A DNA stretch of 64,000 nucleotides from Whitmania pigra (taxonomy: Eukaryota > Annelida > Clitellata > Hirudinida > Haemopidae): the NCBI GenBank assembly GCA_021613335.1, contig JAJTWR010000266.1:620001-684000 (forward strand), written 5' to 3'. The position numbers were made by a program, and so were the translations under genes. Shown here one piece after another: positions 42,105 to 53,901 of this stretch (positions are counted from its first letter, which is position 1; the number at the start of each line of letters is the position of its first letter). The notes beneath the pieces are model-generated. The model had not been told where the DNA came from. It worked only from the letters and a program-made list of their open reading frames with translations, and searched no databases.

Positions 42105-44171
42105 TCAAATCATTAGCATATCATCATCAGGATCTGGGGGATATCGATTTGGTGTTGGCAGGCAATATGAGAGTCTTTTCCAGACGTCATCTTGAGAAAG
42201 CTTGAACATTTCAATGTAAGTCCGTGTTTGAAAGTAATTTTGAACTTCGGCAGGGAATCCTGAACGGTTGCAATCCAATTGTTCAATGAGAACCACCAAA
42301 AGCCGTTGTTTCTTAATCATCAAGTCGTTCAGATATGCTTGTTTGAATTCTTCCAAGCACCAAAAACTGGAAAGGAAATTTTCCGACACCAAACAGAGGG
42401 TGCGCTTGCATTTTTTGATGGCACAAGATATATTGTCGCTGATCGGCACGCCGATTGGAAAGTCTCTTGTATGATACAAGAGATTGAAACCAAATTCATT
42501 TTCAAGTTTAACCAAAAATCGATTGGCCACCTCAGAATCGAGATATGAACTTGATAAGAAGATATCGTGGCTCATGCTTTCATTCAAACATTCATCGTTG
42601 TCGAAAATGTACCTGATGCCATAAATCCCATAAATGTGGTATTTGTACCTCCGCCACATCCACATCATGATGCCAAATGTGCAGGCAAGAATAATAACAA
42701 CGATCACAAGATTCCTTGATAAAGTCTGGTAGTCTATTGGCGGTTGGTAGCAGAAATCAACCAATAAAATGTCTTTGTTCGAGTGCCACTGAGGTGAGGA
42801 GCACAAGACACGTCGCTCTGGTTTGATCATCTTGAACCAATCTTTCATCCACGCGTTTTCGCAGTTACAAATCCACGGATTGTCGTGAAGAGTCCACTGA
42901 TTTACCGAGAAATTGATGAATTGAACCTCTTTGGGTAATGCAGACAAACTGTTGTTATGGAGTAAAATTCGTTTGAACTTTCTCATGAGATTCCACGTTC
43001 CTGGAGAAACGAAAGAAAGTGTCCCGTGGCTCATGTCCAAAGATATCGTGTGTTTCAAGAATGTCGAATTCTCGTCAAGTTTTGAAACAGAATTATGTGA
43101 AAAGACCAGGTCGTACTGGAGGGGAATGGTGTACAAGAATGTCATAGGTTTTCTTGACGGTAACCTCTTGGGCAGTGATTTCAAATCTGACCGTGAACAA
43201 TCGACAAACAAAGTGTAATTGTAAGGCCTTTGAAAACAAACACAGTCAGGTGGGCAGTAATCCTCAACAAAACAAGTAAACGAAGCTGGATCGATGTTCA
43301 AAATGGATTCCCCTCCTTCACAGCCTTCGACCGCCATTAATTTATCCAAAAATTGTTCCTGTTTAAGAATAACAAACACGTAATCCTTGCAATCGCAATC
43401 AAAAGGCCCCCAATTTACAACAATTTGAAGTAACTGCTTAATTAATTTTAAGTCCTTGCGTCCTCTTATCCATTTCCTGAGAATGTCGGCAGCACTGGTA
43501 AAATCATTATCGCTGAGATTCAATTTAAAATGCGAGATGTTTATTGATTTCGACTTGAAGTTTGCATAATCCGAGAATGAAGATATGTAATTATATCTAA
43601 TTTCAATAAGTTTGATTTTACCGAATGAAGCCAAAAATAATGGCCACGAGTCTAATGACATGAGTCTGTTGTCGCACAAGTTGATGTATTCCACGTTACG
43701 CAAAGCATTCGCATTCGTAAAGACATTAACTCCAATCTTGTTAATCTCGTTATTGTTTAATAAAAGAACCCTCAAATTTTCAAGCCCATCGAAAACTCCG
43801 TCTTGAAGGAATGTGATGGCGTTTTGACTGAGGTCAAGGGAAGTAAGTTTCTTCATTCTGCCAAAGCAGTTCGATGGCAATTCTAATAGCTGGTTATTCG
43901 TCAAATTCAGTGTTTCCAGATCGGATAAGTTGCATACGAATTTCCACAACTTTGGATCAAACGATGAATTCGTCATGGACAAATATTTAAGACTGCCAAT
44001 TCCAATATTCTCGTAACGATTGAAAGCATCTGATGATGAAACCGCATTACAATTCAATTCACCGTTTCCATTGCAGGAGCATCTTTCCGGGCATTCGTCA
44101 TTTGCCAAAATTATATTTTTATTAATTACAAAGAGAGTTATGAAAAATTGTAATAAGACAAACTTGTTCAT
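42105..44171 (-). CDS. Toll-like receptor A (LRR-TIR), single exon
   Basis: Single-pass receptor of the Toll family, expected to signal through TIR adaptors. The 688-residue intronless frame starts at MNKFVLLQFF; an upstream TTG-initiated extension is unlikely. Order: signal peptide (1-24); first Cys cap CPERCSCNGNGELNC; LRRs with LxxLxLxxN spacing; a C-terminal Cys cap (FDCDCKDYVF...CEGG...FTC); a second N-terminal Cys cap CPPDCVCFQRP; short LRRs; a second C-terminal cap NPWICNCENAW; membrane segment about 487-508 (LVIVVIILACTFGIMMW); and TIR about 530-665. Two Cys-cap sets make it the multiple-cysteine-cluster type. TIR box 1 is HDIFLSSSY, the BB loop is RDFPIG and box 3 is the FQTRTYIEM region. 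The BB-loop order Pro-Ile is the reverse of the usual RDxxPG layout. It is nearly identical to receptor B 3 kb away. Confidence 0.93.
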   Translation of the reverse strand: MNKFVLLQFFITLFVINKNIILANDECPERCSCNGNGELNCNAVSSSDAFNRYENIGIGSLKYLSMTNSSFDPKLWKFVCNLSDLETLNLTNNQLLELPSNCFGRMKKLTSLDLSQNAITFLQDGVFDGLENLRVLLLNNNEINKIGVNVFTNANALRNVEYINLCDNRLMSLDSWPLFLASFGKIKLIEIRYNYISSFSDYANFKSKSINISHFKLNLSDNDFTSAADILRKWIRGRKDLKLIKQLLQIVVNWGPFDCDCKDYVFVILKQEQFLDKLMAVEGCEGGESILNIDPASFTCFVEDYCPPDCVCFQRPYNYTLFVDCSRSDLKSLPKRLPSRKPMTFLYTIPLQYDLVFSHNSVSKLDENSTFLKHTISLDMSHGTLSFVSPGTWNLMRKFKRILLHNNSLSALPKEVQFINFSVNQWTLHDNPWICNCENAWMKDWFKMIKPERRVLCSSPQWHSNKDILLVDFCYQPPIDYQTLSRNLVIVVIILACTFGIMMWMWRRYKYHIYGIYGIRYIFDNDECLNESMSHDIFLSSSYLDSEVANRFLVKLENEFGFNLLYHTRDFPIGVPISDNISCAIKKCKRTLCLVSENFLSSFWCLEEFKQAYLNDLMIKKQRLLVVLIEQLDCNRSGFPAEVQNYFQTRTYIEMFKLSQDDVWKRLSYCLPTPNRYPPDPDDDMLMI

Positions 44172-45111
44172 GTCATGATCTAAACTGCCCAACTAACCTA
44201 GGCTATATCCATTCAAGATAAGTGTCCTAAGTTTTATGAAATGAACTGTGGAGCCACTTATATTAGACCAATTTCCTAAACAACCAAAAATCCTCTGAAA
44301 TTTACATCCTTAATATCTTGATGCATTTTATTGGCAGCCTTTTAGTGAGCGTTCTTTATTCTGCTTTTTATTCAAGCAGCCCATCACTGATCACTGGCTT
44401 GACGTATTTCCTATTGCGTAGAATATGTTGCTTCCTTATTATGGCTCAGAATAGGATCTAAATAAATCCAAACTAATTTGTAATCGAGTATAAACGACAT
44501 AAAAGAACGTTCTGTAGCCTATGTTAGATTTTTATTGAAAAATTTTTAAATTGACTTGAGAAAATAAAAGTTAGCGAGTCTCAAAGCAAATCAAATAAAC
44601 ATTTTGTGATCAAAAAACATCGCTTTAGGACACTCTGAAGTATTTAATTAGTTTTGAGTCAAATTTAATCGCAATAGCCGATGCGAATCGAAGGCCGTTT
44701 TGGTATTACGCTATAAGCACTTTTAGCCGCTTGACTTAGTGACAATAACAAACGGCCGGAGGTAAACAATAACGAAGACTCATACGCATACCCCCACCCG
44801 TCATATAATACAGATATCACAGCATAATTATAATAATAATAATATAGTGTCTGTTATGTGTAATTCATTTTTCAACACAATGACACAATTTTAGATATTC
44901 CACATAAAACGAATGACAATCAGAAACAGAGTTTCAGTAGTACATATCATGTGGTATAAATTATAGCTAACAATAATAATATCAATTAACCAGGAACTTC
45001 ATTGGGAAGGCAAGGCCTCCATGGCAAAATCTTTAGACTCAATAAAGGTTATCTCCTGAGTTGAGTTGAAGATTTGTCCCACTGGAAAAAGCTGAAATGA
45101 CGTCCTTACAA
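44172..45111. other. spacer between the two TLR genes
   Basis: Only about the first 45 bases upstream of receptor A match the sequence upstream of receptor B; the rest is unrelated AT-rich sequence with no exon. The duplicated unit is thus essentially the coding sequence plus a very short 5' flank. Confidence 0.65.
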
Positions 45112-47184
45112 TTAACCAATTAGCATGCCATCAACATCATCATCATCCGATATTTTTGGTTTTGGTGTTGGCATACAATATGAGAGTCTTTTCCAACCGT
45201 CATCTTCAGAAAGCTTGAACATTTCAATGTAAGTCCGTGTTTGGAAGTAATTTTGAACTTCGACAGGAAATTCTGAGCGGTTGCAATCTAATTGTTCAAT
45301 GAGAACCACCAAAAGCCGTCGTTTCTTAATCATCAGGTCATTCAAATACGCTTGTTTGAATTCTTCCAAGCACCAACAACTGGAAATAAAATTTTCCGAT
45401 ACCAAACAGAGAGTGCGCTTGCATTTTTTGATGGCACAAAATATATTGTCGATGATCTGCCCGCCGATTGGAAAGTCTCTTGCGTGAAACAAGATATTGA
45501 AGCCAAATTCATTTTCAAGTTTAACCAAAAATCGATTGGCCACCTCAGAATCGAGATATGAACTTGATAAGAAGATATCGTGGCTCATGCTTTCATTCAA
45601 ACATTCATCGTTGTCGAAAATGTACCTGATGCCATAAATCCCATAAATGTGGTATTTGTATCTCCTCCACATCCACATCACGATGCCAAATGTGCAGGCA
45701 AGAATAATAACAACGATCACAAGATTCCTTGATAAAGTCTGGTAGTCTATTGGCGGTTGGTAGCAGAAATCAACCAATAAAATGTCTTTGTTCGAGTGCC
45801 ACTGAGGTGAGGAGCACAAGACACGTCGCTCTGGTTTGATCATCTTGAACCAATCTTTCATCCACGCGTTTTCGCAGTTACAAATCCACGGATTGTCGTG
45901 AAGAGTCCACTGATTTACTGAGAAATTGATGAATTGAACCTCTTTGGGTAATGTAGACAAACTGTTGTTATGGAGTAAAATTCGTTTGAACTTTCTCATG
46001 AGATTCCACGCTCCTGGTGAAACGAAAGAAAGTGTCCCGTCGCTCATGTCCAAAGATATCGTGTGTTTCAAAAATGTCGAATTTTCGTCGAGTTTTGAAA
46101 CAGAATTATGTGAAAAGACCAGGTCGTACTGGAGGGGAATGGTGTACAAGAATGTCATAGGTTTTCTTGACGGTAACCTCTTGGGCAGGTATTTCAAATC
46201 TGACCGTGAACAATCGACAAACAAAGTGTAATTGTAAGGCCTTTGAAAACAAACACAGTCAGGTGGGCAGTAATCCTCAACAAAACAAGTAAACGAAGCT
46301 GGATCGATGTTCAAAATGGAATCCCCTCCTTCACAGCCCTTAACCTGCATTAAGTTATCCAAATATTGTTCTTGTTTAAGAATAAAAAATACGTAATCCT
46401 TGCAATCGCATTTAAAATGCGACCGTTGTACTACAGTTCGAAGTAACTGCTTAATTAATTTTAAGTCCTTGCGTCCTCCTGTCCATTTCCTGAGTATGTC
46501 AGCAGCACTGGCAACATCATTATTGTTGAGATTCAATTTAAAATTTGAGATGTTTATTGATTTCGAATTGAAGTTTGCATAATCCGAGAATGAAGATATG
46601 TAATTATATCTAATTTCAACAAGTTTGATTTTACCGAATGAAGCCAAAAATAATGGCCACGAGTCTAATGACATGAGTCTGTTGTCGCACAAGTTGATGT
46701 ATTCCACGTTACGCAAAGCATTCGCATTCGTAAAGACATTAACTCCAATCTTGTTAATCTCGTTATTGTTTAATAAAAGAACCCTCAAATTTTCAAGCCC
46801 ATCGAAAACTCCATCTTGAAGGAATGTGATGGCGTTTTGACTGAGGTCAAGTGATGTAAGTTTCTTCATTCTGCCAAAGCAGTTCGATGGCAATTCTAAT
46901 AGCTGGTTATTCGTCAAATTCAGTGTTTCCAGATCGGATAAGTTGCATACGAATTTCCACAACTTTGGATCAAACGTTGAATTCGTCATGGACAAATATT
47001 TAAGACTGCCAACTCCAATATTCTCGTAACGATTGAAAGCATCTGATGATGAAACCGCATTACAATTCAATTCACCGTTTCCATTGCAGGAGCATCTTTC
47101 CGGGCATTCGTCATTTGCCAAAATTATATTTTTATTAATTACAAAGAGAGTTATGAAAAATTGTAATAAGACAAACTTGTTCAT
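45112..47184 (-). CDS. Toll-like receptor B (LRR-TIR), single exon
   Basis: Tandem paralogue of receptor A: a 690-residue intronless frame from MNKFVLLQFF with the same domain order (signal peptide, Cys caps and LRRs, second Cys-cap pair, membrane segment, TIR). Most of the protein is identical. Differences cluster in the first C-terminal Cys-cap region (RTVVQRSHFKCDCK versus QIVVNWGPFDCDCK in A), in the preceding helix, in the TIR BB-loop segment (FHARDFPIGGQIIDN versus YHTRDFPIGVPISDN) and in the tail (ISDDDDVDGMLIG). The coding sequence is intact. Both copies probably signal, but with somewhat different ligand-facing and adaptor-facing surfaces; that is inference. Confidence 0.93.
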   Translation of the reverse strand: MNKFVLLQFFITLFVINKNIILANDECPERCSCNGNGELNCNAVSSSDAFNRYENIGVGSLKYLSMTNSTFDPKLWKFVCNLSDLETLNLTNNQLLELPSNCFGRMKKLTSLDLSQNAITFLQDGVFDGLENLRVLLLNNNEINKIGVNVFTNANALRNVEYINLCDNRLMSLDSWPLFLASFGKIKLVEIRYNYISSFSDYANFNSKSINISNFKLNLNNNDVASAADILRKWTGGRKDLKLIKQLLRTVVQRSHFKCDCKDYVFFILKQEQYLDNLMQVKGCEGGDSILNIDPASFTCFVEDYCPPDCVCFQRPYNYTLFVDCSRSDLKYLPKRLPSRKPMTFLYTIPLQYDLVFSHNSVSKLDENSTFLKHTISLDMSDGTLSFVSPGAWNLMRKFKRILLHNNSLSTLPKEVQFINFSVNQWTLHDNPWICNCENAWMKDWFKMIKPERRVLCSSPQWHSNKDILLVDFCYQPPIDYQTLSRNLVIVVIILACTFGIVMWMWRRYKYHIYGIYGIRYIFDNDECLNESMSHDIFLSSSYLDSEVANRFLVKLENEFGFNILFHARDFPIGGQIIDNIFCAIKKCKRTLCLVSENFISSCWCLEEFKQAYLNDLMIKKRRLLVVLIEQLDCNRSEFPVEVQNYFQTRTYIEMFKLSEDDGWKRLSYCMPTPKPKISDDDDVDGMLIG

Positions 47185-48319
47185 GTCATGATCTAAACTG
47201 CCGAACTAACCTAGGCTATATCCATTCAGGAATTGGTGCGCCTTAAATGACTTCAGTTTCAAAAAAACTGCTGGCTATGAGTTTTGTAATGGCTTAGTCC
47301 AATGTCTTAAAAAAATGAAAATTTTAAATTCACAACTTAGACATTCTATTGAATTTTATGAACACCCTGGGCTTTTAGAGTGCATGCTTTATTCTGCTTT
47401 ATTCTATTCAAGCAGCCAAATTATTCAACATGCGATTCTCATATATCTTATGGCATTGAATGTGTTACTTTTTTATTGTTGCGCAGAAAAAGATAAAAAT
47501 AAATGTGTAAATTAAATAAGAATTTCTGATTACAAATAAGTGACATAAGCTTCTGTCCAGTAGTCCTCGTTAAATTGTTAATGAAAAATTTGAAATCGAT
47601 TTGAAGAGAAAATAAAAGTTAATGAGTCCTAAATCAGTTTGATGATATATAATTAAATGCGGCATTAATTTCTTTTAATCTCCCTATCGAAGACATAACA
47701 AGCGGCCAAGAATCCAAAGAAGTCAGTTCATTGCGAGCCCATAGACACAATAAAAATAAAAAATAAATATTTCTACATTTCCAAACATCCACGCAAAAGG
47801 GAAGTGCCAAATTATGTCACATTTCTTTATGAATGTCTGAGTTCGGACACTCTAATTATCCACAAAAACATGGATATTCTGTTAAATTCTATTATTCTAT
47901 TGCTGTGGAATCTGCTCTGGACATATGCTACTATAATCAAACTCTGATTCATTAGCATCATTATTATTACTAAATTCCTTTTAGTTTTCTTATAATAATT
48001 TGTGCATGTTTTGTACATTATGCATCTTATGCGATCTTGTTGACTTCCATCTTATATCGATTTATTAATAAATAAATAAATATTCTCTAAATAATTTAAT
48101 AAAAAAAGTTATTGCGGCAGGCATTTTGATCACATAAATGCAACAATGTGTTGTTCATTCTTTGGAATAAGACTTGCCTCAGACTGTACACCGCTGTAGG
48201 ATTGCACCGTTCGCGGCATATTTTCACCAATTCGGCTGGCCAGTTCAATCCTGTTTTGTGAACTTTAATTTTCTAAGTCTCTCAAACATTTTACCGTTCT
48301 CTGTTGGATTTTGTCAGGA
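47185..48319. other. intergenic DNA upstream of TLR B
   Basis: About 1.1 kb between divergent genes: the promoter region of receptor B (minus) and of the small membrane-protein gene (plus). Short open frames lack domain content. Confidence 0.6.
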
Positions 48320-48948
48320 ATGCTTCGTTTGGACGTGTTGACAGTGCCCTTGTTGGCGGTTTTTGTGCTTTTCCCAACGTCTGTTTTGGCTCAAGAAAGT
48401 TGGTAACACGTTGGACATTTGTAAATTAGAGTTTAAATTGTTTGCCGACTAATTTTCAGTTTTAACTCTGTCAATAGTTTCGCTGGCTTGACGATATTTA
48501 GGGCACATAATTTTGAATTGTCCGGTCGATTATTAGGATACAATTAAACAAATGTTGCTTATCTTTAGTTTTAGTATGCGACATTATTTAGTCTAAACCT
48601 CAACCTCCTTTATTCGATTCCGCTATTAAAATCCTATTTCTTGAATTTGTCATAATAAAGATACGTTTGTGACAATTATTATTATTGTTGAACATTTTAT
48701 ATGCAATTCTGAATGCTCGTTGTAATTGAAAACCTCAACTAATTGTTTCTTTTAAACCAGGCATCAATCCAAGGGAAGGCATAAACGTGTGGAAAGATGT
48801 CGGAATCACCGTCTTACTCCTTTTCACCATCCTGATTGTTGCCGTCCTCGTCTTCAATCTCCTCCACGCGTGCTGGCTCAGACGAAATCAGAAGAAGAGG
48901 AAAATGGAGCGAGTCGGCTCTCTAGTGTCAGCGAAGTCGGAATCTTGA
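48320..48948 (+). CDS. small single-pass (type I) membrane protein, two exons, uncharacterised
   Basis: Exon 1 (from 48320) encodes a clear signal peptide, MLRLDVLTVPLLAVFVLFPT then SVLAQE. Exon 2 (from 48761, or 48774 with a downstream acceptor, to the TGA at 48946-48948) encodes a short lumenal stretch (EGINVWKD), a strong membrane segment (ITVLLLFTILIVAVLVFNLL) and a basic tail (CWLRRNQKKRKMERVGSLVS) ending KSES. The product is about 80-90 residues depending on the splice pair: donor after 48398 with acceptor 48761, or donor after 48402 with acceptor 48774. The mature lumenal part is only about 12-16 residues. An AATAAA lies at 49228. No family is recognised; it resembles small integral membrane regulators in layout only. 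Confidence 0.6.
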
Positions 48949-50067
48949 ATTTCTTCACCCCGTCCTTGGACGTTTTCCTCCGCACAATTTTGACAGTGGA
49001 ATTTTTGGCTGCATCCATTAAAACTTGTTAAAATCGTACCTGCGCTGTTGACTTTATTAGCATTTATCAAAATTCGTTTAATTTGAGTTGGTGAGATCCT
49101 TAGGGAACCAGGTGGAACTGGAATGGACTTTGGTGGGGTCGTACAGGTATTCACGGCTTAAACGTAATCCTTAAAAAATTTGCAAATATTATAAAAATCA
49201 TTTAGGCACATTCTTTGTTTTATTTCCAATAAAAAAACTCAGAAAAGCAAAAAAGTGGTTCAGGATGACATTTTATTTAACTTTAAATTTTGCTTGCGTA
49301 TTTGTTGGACATCTGAACAGCCGTCAGACCTTTCTTTTTCGCTCAAAATTATAATGTATTGAGTCTTGGTCGCTTCGGAAAGTATTTGGTAGATATTTGT
49401 TAGAATAATTCTGTAGCTAATTTTCTTTTTCTGTACTCTTCGAAGATGACTATAGACCAGAATAGATCGTGTTTCCTACACGACAACATGAGAATGTTAG
49501 TAAAGCCTAAACATTTCTATAATTTCATAATTTCGTCTACAAAAATGGTATTTTATTTGTCTTTAGTTTTGTTAGACGTGCATTACTTTTACAAACTTTT
49601 ACTTGTGACCGTATTTTATTTATTTACGAGCCGAAAAACATTACCTTATAAGTTGGATATCAAAGCTATTTGGATAGGGTATCCCTGAAGAAACCCTTGA
49701 ATATAATTTCCAAAAAATTTTATCTAGGTGCAAAGCTACTAAATTTTTCCATATGTTTCCAAATATGTTGATAATTAATGAATAAAGTTGGATAAATTTT
49801 GGTAGTCCACATTAAGAACTGGAATCTAGTTGTGAATAATGTGTACTCCTTGCATGATGTACTGGTTTATTTCTATCAGGTTTTTATACCAGATAACTTG
49901 TCATAATCAGACAAAAATAGTAATAAAAAGAATTTTCACACAAATACCATTCCACGAAACTGTCATCTTTTAAAACCTTACATTCTAACGTTTCTTGAAA
50001 ATCGAAAATTAGAAAAAAAAACGATTTTGCCTCGAGACGTTGAAAAATTAACGACAACTAAGCTAAA
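48949..50067. other. intergenic region upstream of SAC1
   Basis: About 1.1 kb containing the 3' flank of the small membrane-protein gene and the presumed promoter of SAC1. An 80-codon frame at 49446-49688 lacks any recognisable domain. A separate 5' coding exon of SAC1 could be hidden here, but none was identified. Confidence 0.55.
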
Positions 50068-52603
50068 ATGACGATTAACGACGATTGCAGGCACATCTCG
50101 CAGAGTCACTTTTACATTGAGGCTCTGACCGTGGACAACAGGGAGATTCTCATCATCGACAGGATCACCCACGAACTCAAGCTGTCTAGTGGGTGTTGAT
50201 AATGATAGCTGCAGTGATGAATGGTGAAGATGTTTATGAGCTTTATGAGTTGATGATGAGGATGATATTGGTCAATGGATTTTCAGTGTTGAAAGCATTG
50301 ATGGTGGTGATGCTGATGACGACGACGATGATGGTGGTGGTAGTGATGTTGTTGATGATGATGATGATGATGGTGGTTATATAGATATGATTATATGATT
50401 ATATAGCAAGAGTGTTTAATTTCGCTTATATCCATTTCATTATGCGGTTATAACGGTTCGCGAGCGGTCATAAGGATATTTATTCGGCTTTATGAATACC
50501 ATTGTAGAAATCAGGTGATCTGATCTGGTCATGCAGCTCTGTGACCTGCCAGCATAAATTATTTTAATTACCTGATTAATATTCAGTGCTATTCTACTCT
50601 ATTTATAGAAAATGAACTTGACATTCCAACCGGTGCTCAGGTGCAACTGAAGAGCATCTCGGGCATCTTCGGCATCATAAGACTTCTAGCAGGTATCGAT
50701 TGGTTCTGATTGGCTGGCCTTAGTTCAGACTCATCAATATTCATTCTCATGAATATGAGTCAGTGCATATTCATTAATATAAACAAAACCATGATTGACC
50801 ACGACGATAATTAAATTATCGAACATCCTGGCGAAATATTTTCTCACATTACATTTAAACGTTCGTTCACCCGTGAATTCAATAACTCTAACCAACCTAA
50901 CAAAACTCAAAACAACCCCGATCAAAAAACCTCCCCTAACCATTTTGACATTGACCTGCCCGCACCAGGCCCCTACCTGATCGTCATCACGAGGAAGATC
51001 AAAGTGGGCGAGATCGATGGCAAGGCCATCTGGAAGGTCGCGGGTACCGAACTCCTGCCTTACCAGAGGACGCTGCTACACATCAACGAGCAACAGGTGG
51101 TTATGATTGTGATGGTGATGTCGATGATAGTGATGATGATGATGATGATGATGAGTGCGGTGATGAAGCTGTCGGCGAAATTCTCTCAGAAATTCGATTT
51201 GGCATCACCGTTTTTTTTTCGCTATCTCCATAGCAACAAGACAATGCCAAGTACCTGTCCATGGTGGAGACGGTCCTTTCGTTGGAGAGCTTCTACTTCT
51301 CGACCACGTACGACATCACGCACACGGTCCAGAGGCTCAACAACACCAGCCCAGACTTCAAGATGATCCCCTTTCACGATAGGGTTGGTGAATCAATGAA
51401 TGGGTTGGTGAATTGATGAATGAGTTGGTGAATCAATGAATGGGTTGGTGAATTGATGAATGGATTGACAAATTGATGAATGGATTGGTGAATTGATGAA
51501 TGGATTGACGAATTGATGAATGTTTTGGTGAGTTGATGAACAGCTTGGCGAATTGACGAATGGGCTTGCGCATTGATGAATGGATTGAAGGGTGGACGGA
51601 GGGGGAGATGATTAGACGGATGAACATTGATTGATTGCTCGATGCATGATAAGCAAGTAAATGAGCAAGGAGTTCGTGACTATATTGTGTACAGTTTAAG
51701 TTTTGGTCAATGGTTTACTTGATTGATAGTTATTATTGATTGATTGATTGAACTTCATATCTGTTGGTTGACAGGCTGATTCCAGGTTCCTGTGGAACGG
51801 TTTCATCCTGAGGGATCTGTCACAGCAGTTTGAGTTGAGCTCGTTCTGTCTGCCAATCATGTTGGGGTGTATCCTTAATGACCTTAATGAACTTAATGAC
51901 TTGAGTCTGAAAAACCATCGAACCAATCATTTTGCTTTCTTGATTTGTCATCTAATTCATTGGCTGAGAGAGAAATTAGGGATTAATTATTTATTGGCCA
52001 AGGTAAATTAAAAATTAATTATTTTTTGGCTGTGCTAAATTATAAATTAATCATTTGTCATTTTACTTCCTATTTGTTTGTTTATACGACAAATTAATAT
52101 TAATTTATTCCAGTCACAATGTATTCATGCATTTTCCTTGACCTTCAATTGCCATACCTAATCTTCCTTCCCCAATTCCAATTGGTCATCTCATCGTCCA
52201 ATCACAATCGACTTTCACCTCGTCCCGAATTCCTTCCCCCACGACCAATTTTCCGTGACTTTGAACTCGATCGAACCCCCCTCCTCAATTGGCCGTCATC
52301 CAGTCGTCTCCATCAACACGTGCAGTGTCAGGGGTCAAATAATCAAGTACATCGTCGTGTCGCGAAGGTCCTGCCTCAGGGCAGGCACGAGGTACAACAT
52401 CAGGGGCATCGATGGAGAAGGACAGGTGGCCAATTACGTCGAAACGGAGCAGATCTTGGAGTGCGGGAACTACAGGAGTTCGTTCGTGCAGGTTGGGGAA
52501 TGAATAAATTTGCGTCGGCATGTTATCGATAATTGTTATTAGTTTTATTACTAACGCTATTATTATTACTATTGTTGTTAGTATTGATTATTGTTAACAT
52601 TTA

Positions 52604-52648
<45 letters not shown>

Positions 52649-53831
52649 CATCATCATCATCGTTGTTGTAATTATTAATTAGTTAGCATTTACGATTTTG
52701 TTTATTACTAATCGAACTTCATTCACGATGGACAGACGAGAGGTTCGGTGCCAGCCTTTTGGAGTCAGCTTCCGAACTTGAAATACAAACCCCTGCCAGT
52801 CGTTAGTCAGTTCGAGAACCACGTGAGTGTTAATTGCATTCGTGCCTAGATTATTCACGGATTCTAATTAAACATTCATGGATTCTAATTAATTATTTAT
52901 GACTCGATTTTCGTCCGTGCTCGACACGATGATGTTCGAAATTATGTTCTCGTAAGAAAGATCAAATCATTAAAAAAAATTTTTTGATTTATTGCGAATT
53001 ATTTCGTTGAATATCGTGTTTGTTCATTTTAAATGGTTTCATTAATATCACTGAAGATGGATGCATTTCAAAGACACTTCGGAGCCCAGGTGTACAATTA
53101 TGGGAAGCAGGTGATGATCAACCTGGTGAGTCGTTGCTGATTATTTTATTAATTATGCCGACGAAATATTATTTTAGACTAACTAGATTATAACATTCTA
53201 CAATAATAATAATAATAATAATAACCATCATCATCCTGGTAATATTTCTAAATGGCTTTTTCGTGTTAATTAGTTAGTAATAGTTATTATAATTTATGAT
53301 AATTTATTATTATTTTTATACTCAGCTCGACCAAAAGGATCCTGAGCTGCAGCTGGTCAACATCTACAAAGAGCTGACGGACTCGTCAAAGAACGAAAAC
53401 CTCAAGTAAGTCGTTCGAGAATATTGCTCATTTTCGGGGACTTTGTTCGATCCTGACGTTGTTTAAATGATTGTTCGCTCACCTGACCTCGCTCTCCCGG
53501 GTTCGAAACCTACCTCGTGCCATCTGCAGTCCGTATCGTTTCTAAAATGGCAAGCTGAGGGCGGAGCCAGGATCTATTGATTTGACATTAGACATCCATT
53601 TTTCTGATGGAAATACTTGCTAATACCTATGTATCTTTGTTTTGCGTGCGTTTAGGATCATCCATGAATAATAATTACAAAGGAGTTTATAATCAGTTAA
53701 CGTGTTGTTTATTAATTCTCCACCAGGCACGTTGCTTTCGACTTCCACAAGGAGTGCAGGAAGATGCAGTGGCACAAGCTCAAGTTACTCAGCGATGCGG
53801 TCGCTTCAGACCAGAAGGAATTCGAGTAAGC

Positions 53832-53901
<70 letters not shown>

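Noticed and set aside
42268..46819. Plus-strand open frames of 60-95 codons across both TLR genes
   Set aside because: Antisense shadows of the receptor coding sequence, repeated in both copies because the genes are near identical.
48789..49031. 80-codon frame overlapping the small membrane-protein gene
   Set aside because: Reachable with a canonical splice but low-complexity and Pro/Arg-rich, whereas the alternative frame has a clean membrane helix and basic tail. Kept as a stated refutation test.
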